NCBI RefSeq assembly: GCF_022539665.2
Contig: NC_081331.1
Coordinates: 7,409,534-7,473,533 of the forward strand
Length of the DNA stretch: 64,000 bases
Direction of reading: 5' to 3'
Source of the DNA: Daphnia carinata
Taxonomy: Eukaryota; Arthropoda; Branchiopoda; Diplostraca; Daphniidae
Both the position numbers and the translations under genes were made by a program. Of this stretch, positions 58,651-64,000 are shown one piece after another; the first letter of the stretch is position 1; each line of letters begins with the position of its first letter. A model generated the notes under the pieces. It was given only the letters and a program-made list of their open reading frames with translations, was not told where the DNA came from and did no database searches.

Positions 58651-61333
58651 AGGGGAGACCGGGGCTAATTGGGACGCGTTTCTTTTTCGTTGAATAACTA
58701 ATGACTAATGATAGATAAAAATAAATTTTCTTTTCCATTAAAACCGCGCTTTCTTAATTTATACCCCGAATTTTTTTAAGGTAAATATTTTAAGTTTTAG
58801 TGGTTAAATAAATATAACGAAATTTGCTTAAAATTATTTGACTCACTCGATCACCGGGGTAACTTGGGACGGACCTTGGGTAACTTAGGACAGAGCCAAT
58901 ATCGTGTTACTGGTTGGTCCTAAAATTTTAGAAAAAATGTTTTCAATTACGTTGTCTTATTACAAACCAGCCAGTATATAGTTTGGCATGGTTTGCTAAA
59001 CCGATGGGTGAGAATGTTTTTAAGTTGTTGTAGACTAAAAAATTACCAAGATGATACGACAAAAAGTGAGGTCAGTGTTATAAAAACATTTCAATACCAA
59101 AATAGAAATGATAAAAATTCCTAATATACGATCACAGCTGAGTTGTAATATGTTTAATACAAAATTAACAGTAACAATAATTAAATTTACATAAGTCCGG
59201 CGACCGGAACGTGTTGTTGTTGGCGCGGGGGCGATATAGGGGATCAGAGTCAATGTTAAAATCCTCTTCTTCTTTACGCAAGTTGTTTTCATCGTTGACT
59301 AGTGGCTGCCTAAGTTTTTCACCCAATTGACGAGCGAGAGGCTTGCGGGTTTTTCTGTTTGCAGCCTCTTCGATCGCATTTTTCTCCGGCGTGGCGGTAA
59401 GTATTCTCGTCCGGCCTTGTGTCCTCTTCCTTCCACGCACACTGGAGATTGGGCTAACCCTAGGAAACGGTTGCACATTTACCGGGAGCACAATCTGACT
59501 AGGAACACCATGAGATCCGGCCCGAGCGGGCGTTGACAGAACTTGTAAGACGGTCCGATCGTTTGCTAGCGCTTCTTCTGGAGAATGCGAAACTGATAAA
59601 TCGGTTTCAGGCGCCGCAGGAGGAGACAACGGATCAGACGGATAGGTCGACAGCGACTCTATAATTTAAAAAAATGTCATTTGCCAAATATATAAATCAA
59701 AATAACTTAAAATTTAATTTTACCAATTGGACGATCAGTGGCAAATGGCGGCATATAGAACGAAGCAGGGAAAATGTCTCTATTGAAAGGAGAAATGCCG
59801 CTGTTTTTAAATCCTGATATGATGTTCTCCGGAGTGAATGACAATAAATAAGGATCCCTAGTCAACTCCACAACTTCGTGAATGCTGATTCTCTTGTTGG
59901 GATTAAGATTCAGCCAATCTTGAAACCTGTTTCTTAAAGCAGATTGAAATGGCCCGAAAACGGCGATGTCCAATGGCGGTAGCCGATGAGAGCAGTGAGG
60001 CAGAAACGTCAACATATGAATTCCGCTTTCCTTTGCGAAAAATATAACTTTGTAGTCCATGTGGCTGCTGTGGTTGCCAAGTAAAAGAAGAATCGGATTG
60101 TCAATGGAAGAGTCAACAAACTTCTTGAAGTGCTGAAGTGCCATCAAAAAAGTGTCGGCGTTGATCCAACTACTAGGATGGGCAATACCAAGACAACCAG
60201 GTGGTCCATGGGAAGATATTGACGAAAGGAAGTTTTTACGGGGGAACATGTAGACGGGTGGGCAATGAGTTCCGGCATCGGAGATAAAGCCGACCATAGT
60301 TGTGTTTACTCCGCGTTCAGCCGAAACCGTTTGTTGAACCTGCTTCAATCCCTTGGTAGCGACGACATTCGGAGGTGGTAAGACGGTAGGGACGCCCGTC
60401 TCGTCTGTGTTCCAGATCCTTCCGGGTGGTATGCGATATTTTGTCACGACTTCCATTAAATTATCGAAAAACTTGGCTACAACGGGTGCGTTAAATGCAC
60501 TGGCACGTGCCTGACTTGTCGCCTCTGGTGCGCGGATAGACAAAGACGGGTTCCGTTTTAAAAAATACGTAAACCAATCTTCGGATGCCTTTTCCTTCTC
60601 TATCCAATTTTCTGGCACGGTTAAACCATTAGCGACGGCTTATTTAGGCTAAGCACCGGGATTCTCTTTGAGTTAGATTGTGGCTCATCAAATAGCAAGT
60701 CTTCAACTAATTTGCCAATTCCGTCTCGAGCCCAATCGGAATAATTTGACGAGCTTGTTCCAGTCGCATAACAGGCTGCGTTGAAAGCGGAGGACCACTT
60801 TCTCGAAATTTTTTCACATACCTGCCCAAAGTGGACTACTTAACATTGAAAAAGGAACTACCATACTGGATCGAATGTCCTCCCGCTAATACAGAAGTTA
60901 CAGCGTGATGCATTATCTCTTCTTTTGGCGGAGAATCTGACCGCTTTCGCTTATAATTGCGAACCATCTAGATTAAAGAAACCAAATAGAGCTGCGATCA
61001 TAAATAATACAACGCAACAACAATAACAGACGAAAATTAATAATTCTCACTGGTTGCACGTATGATAGCTTACCGTTTTCCAGATACGAAACAGAATAGA
61101 GATGGTGTCAAGTGGACCGAAGACAAATGACTTATGACGACCACGGTGTAATAGTTTCTATATATACCAAGCCATCAGATTCTTTTTTTCGTTGAAATTA
61201 CGTAGCCATTTTGCTTGTTTACAGTTAACGAGAGAAATGATGCATACCGCCGCGCAAGATGTGAGCTTGCTATCCGCTCTGCTTTACCCCGTCCCATCTT
61301 ACCCCAGAATATCTTGTCCCAACCAGCCCCATG
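58651..61333. mobile_element. pogo/Tigger-like (Tc1-mariner superfamily) DNA transposon
   Basis: The termini carry matching inverted ends: GGGGCTAATTGGGAC at 58661-58675 and, on the other strand, GGGGCTGGTTGGGAC at 61316-61330 (13 of 15 identical). Related words (GGGGTAACTTGGGAC near 58856, GGGTAACTTAGGAC near 58881, and GGGGTAAGATGGGAC on the minus strand near 61300) repeat inside each end. The transposase pseudogene lies between them on the minus strand. The exact outer boundaries and the expected TA target duplication are uncertain. Confidence 0.75.
59165..60967 (-). pseudogene. pogo/Tigger-like DDE transposase, inactivated
   Basis: The HTH part starts at 60967 (MVRNYKRKRSDSPPKEEI, LAGGHSIQYGSSFF) and is cut by a TAG near 60840. 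A shifted segment reaches [12 protein letters not shown], after which 60618-59707 is open: [19 protein letters not shown], the DDE domain with [12 protein letters not shown], and [21 protein letters not shown]. The second catalytic aspartate is replaced: the family's LLLDNHSSH reads LLLGNHSSH here (GAC to GGC). The C-terminal part (59629-59165, RVSPISSVRGRKRTQGRTR, LTATPEKNAIEEAA) follows a short gap or intron near 59640-59720. Stops, a frameshift near 60640 and the lost Asp all argue that it is dead. Confidence 0.88.
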
Positions 61334-61496
61334 AATGGTGTCTTTGAAAACCCGCGATTTTCAGAAAACCGCTTCGGAAATTTTTTTTTTAAACTGAAGA
61401 AATGTTTGATAATGAATAGAGTATTTCACTATATTTTTTGTTAAATTATAGATCAAATGACGTAGCCGTAAATAACAATATTATGGTTGCCACCCG

Positions 61497-61677
61497 TTTC
61501 GGCACATTTTTCGGCACTTTGAATTTTGGTGTTTTCGGCACCAATTTTTTCCGTTTCGGCACTGCGATTGTCTTTTTCGGCACCGCCACCAGAGGTGGTC
61601 CTAAGTATTGGTATTACAATGTATGTTTTCTTAGCCACTTTTGTCCGTTTCGGCACTATTTTTGTCTGTTTCGGCAC
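61497..61677. repeat. seven TTTCGGCAC motifs in 181 bp
   Basis: Exact TTTCGGCAC starts at 61497, 61509, 61533, 61554, 61575, 61648 and 61669, all in one orientation, four of them 21-24 bp apart. The cluster lies about 135 bp before the MULE-like transposase start. It may be a subterminal repeat array or a protein-binding platform of that element. Confidence 0.9.
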
Positions 61678-61811
61678 CGCCCCCAAAATTCGTAAACAAT
61701 AAATTCCACTAGGTGTCGTGTTATAATATACTGTGAAATTTTGCTCACTTTGTTCTTAGACGCTTTGTTAGCAAGTTTATTAAAGTTTATTTGAAGTTTA
61801 TTAAGTATATC

Positions 61812-63903
61812 ATGGAAAGACCCACTAGATCGAGGAAACAGCCCAGCCGGTTGGCAGATTATGAGGTTAGTGATTCTGGGTGGGTTGTGCGAGGCAGAGG
61901 TAGACGTGGTGGACGTGGGCTGGCTGTTCCTAATCAACCGATTCGGCCAAATGTATTGACAATCCAAGGTCAAACAGGTAATAGAATTTTGTTACATTGT
62001 TGATTCGTTTTGTTAAAATCAAATTTGGCTTAGGTCCATTAACTTTAAATGAACTGACACCAGAGGAAGCCACTCAATACCTGGAAGCCGCTCAACGACA
62101 TTCATCAAGGGGATCTATCCCTGTAATGGTTGAAGAACCTAATATCATACCTACACCGGATGATGAAAGTGAAGATGGAAATGAAGAAGAGAATGAAAGA
62201 AATAGCGTGGAGAGTGAAAGAGAAATCGAAGAAGAGAGTGAGCAAAGTGATATAAGAGGAAGTGAAGAAGAGAATGAAGGAAATAGCGAGAAGAGTGAAA
62301 GAGAGAGTGAAGAAGAGAGTGAGCAAAGAACCCCAACCACACGAAGTCGTCGGCGTTGTCGTCGCGCGATAGGAACGCCTTCTCCAGGACGTCGTTGGGA
62401 GGAACGTCGTCGAGCCCATAATCATTCAGCCGAGAGGCAATCTTTGTCAAGGAGTCAAAGCGAAGAATCAAACGCCGATATTACCAAGAGTGATCTATCA
62501 TTAGGCGAAGAAACACTCGCTCCTGTGACTGAGGGGTCTTCTCAGCAACGTAAACGTCAGCGGGCTACACACATGCGCTGGAAACTAGTATTTAAAGCAG
62601 AAAAGAAGTAAGAAATAATTGTTCTTTTACGTTTTTTTTCTAACGTGCCATTTTTAAATCTAGGTTAGGTAATATCCTTGTTGACCGCAAACATGGATAC
62701 AAGTTTGGTGTCTGGAAGGTGCTGAGTAATGGTATTCTTTATCGGTGTAATCATCGACCACAGCAGAATCCTTGCAAATGCACAGTTTTGCAATCAGGTA
62801 CATACATCGTCTTTTTAAAGATTTCTTGTATTATTTAATGCTTATTCTGATTTCAGGCAATGCAATCATCCAGCGAGGAGTGCACATTACTTCCTGTCCA
62901 AAACAAGAAAATATATATGAGTCGCTAATCATTTACAGGGACGCTAAGCGTGAAGGATTGAAAAAAAAGGGGAAATCTGCTAAGGCCATTACCGACCCCA
63001 TCATCGCTAAGCACTTTGCATCAAATAGGAGAATGAAACTTGTGAATAGAACACAAGTCTGTAAATCAGTCAACATGGCTAGGTATTTTTACACATTTCT
63101 TGCCTAAGTATTTATTAAAAAAATTCCAAACTTTGTTTAGAGCGAAGACTCGTCCAAAAAATCCAAAAATACTGGATTTTTCATTTGAGGACGATGGAAT
63201 TCCGGATGGGCTAAACCTTCATGACCTAGTAACCGCTAAGCGCAGACACATAGTCTGTTTCACTAACAAACAGGCGCGGCTATTAAAAAATGCTAAAAGA
63301 TGGTACATGGATGGAACATTTAGCATCATCAAAAAACCATTTATGCAGATGTGGACGATACACGCTTTCATTCGATATGGAAACGAAAAGAAAATGGTTC
63401 CATTATATTTTGTCCTCATGTCTACTAGGACTCAAAAGGAAGTAAAATTTTGAAATATATTAATGAATATTATAGGTTTAATAAGAGCATATCGTACAGA
63501 CATGCGAATTCGTGGGATTTGCAAGTGGGTGTGAATATTTCTATATTTATTGTGGAACTTAACAGATGTATTTACTAACTATTGCAGGAAAATGATGTCT
63601 CTCCATCTCCTCCCACATGGAAAAATCCCTACTGCCTTTGCAAATTTAAGATCAGCTGTCTGGGAAATTGAAAACAGGGAGAACCGAACTATGATGCGAA
63701 AACTGTACAACTACATGGAAAATAACTGGATCGACAGCTTGCTTTGGCCTCCTAAAGTTTGGTCGGTCTTCATGCAAGAGGTATTAAAAGAAAAATATAA
63801 TTTAAAACATTCAAATGATTACATTCACTCTAACATGCTTTAGGTGAGAACCACTAATGACGTTGACGGCTGGCACACGCATCTAGCAACACGCTGGACT
63901 TAG
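61812..63903 (+). pseudogene. Mutator-like (MULE) transposase with FLYWCH-like finger, internally deleted
   Basis: Exons 61812-61977, 62034-62607, 62664-62797, 62857-63082, 63141-63441, 63476-63524, 63588-63780 and 63844-63903 were placed by GT/AG sites. Order: Arg/Gly-rich start (MERPTRSRKQPSRL, RGRGRRGGRG), a Glu/Ser-rich then Arg-rich linker, a FLYWCH-like C/H segment at residues about 247-310 (KHGYKFGVWKVLSNGILYRC...HITSCP), and MULE domain start AKRWYMDGTFSIIKKPFMQM (first Asp of the triad). Then come the helical part (LIRAYRTDMRIRGIC, KMMSLHLLPHG, WPPKVWSVF) and the family signature TTNDVDGWHTHLA before TAG. Between QKE (63441) and LIRAYRTD (63479) only about 35 nt remain, where the family has some 60-80 residues including the second Asp. 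The frame also fails there, so it is probably inactive or needs sequence correction. Confidence 0.8.
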
Positions 63904-63920
63904 CATTAGCAGTAAAGGCC

Positions 63921-63972
63921 TCAACCTGTATATTCTCCTCGGAGTTCTCTACGAGGAGGCTATACAGGTTGA
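63921..63972. repeat. 21-nt-arm hairpin after the MULE stop codon
   Basis: Arms 63921-63941 and 63952-63972 pair at 19 of 21 positions (outer 12 bp TCAACCTGTATA/TATACAGGTTGA perfect, inner CTCCTCG/CGAGGAG perfect), loop of 10. It begins 17 nt after the transposase stop. It could be part of the element's end, a transcription-end structure, or a source of small RNA. Confidence 0.85.
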
Positions 63973-64000
63973 TATATACACAGAGATGCTTGAACAGGGT

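Noticed and set aside
62092-62471. Minus-strand Ser/Leu/Phe-rich frames
   Set aside because: Shadows of the Glu/Ser/Arg-rich linker of the MULE-like transposase.

Overview
This 64-kb window is nuclear DNA of an invertebrate animal. Six conserved protein-coding genes can be read through short introns (mostly 50-80 nt, GT-AG). Their proteins are arthropod-like, and the base composition is AT-rich with many homopolymer runs. Compact introns, this repeat mix and arthropod-type orthologues suggest a branchiopod crustacean such as Daphnia, but that assignment is inference.

Layout. About 1-16.4 kb: no recognisable gene apart from a possible coding fragment at the left edge; low-complexity DNA that may be a long 3' UTR plus intergenic sequence. 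16.4-20.5 kb (+): CLASRP/SFRS16-type SR splicing factor, 14 coding exons. 21.1-28.9 kb (-): LRIG-type receptor (LRRs, three Ig domains, one membrane segment), 13 coding exons, tail to tail with CLASRP. 33.4-33.8 kb (+): a possible 42-residue spliced ORF. 33.9-34.8 kb (+): RNA polymerase III subunit RPC7 (POLR3G family), ending 16 nt from the oppositely transcribed CENP-X/MHF2 gene (34.8-35.2 kb, -). 36.3-37.8 kb (-): BRIX1 ribosome-biogenesis factor. 38.4-40.9 kb: fragmentary, unassigned coding-like sequence. 41.3-43.5 kb (+): an unrecognised protein of roughly 20-residue helical repeats, followed by a frameshifted continuation of the same repeat family. 44.6-50.9 kb (-): complete INO80 chromatin-remodelling ATPase, 20 coding exons, 1605 codons.

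52-64 kb is a transposon graveyard. It holds a hAT/BED transposase pseudogene, an irregular array of about ten tRNA-like units, a second diverged copy of the hAT 3' end, a pogo/Tigger-like DDE transposase pseudogene with terminal inverted repeats and a lost catalytic Asp, and a spliced, internally deleted MULE/FLYWCH transposase. The MULE has seven TTTCGGCAC motifs upstream and a strong hairpin just after its stop codon.

The housekeeping genes (splicing, Pol III transcription, kinetochore/Fanconi histone fold, ribosome assembly, chromatin remodelling) are unrelated in pathway; their closeness reflects genome compactness. The less explained items are the tRNA-like array with its duplicated hAT end, and the repeat protein at 41.3-43.5 kb. 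Exon boundaries were worked out by hand from splice signals and recalled protein families, without any database search.
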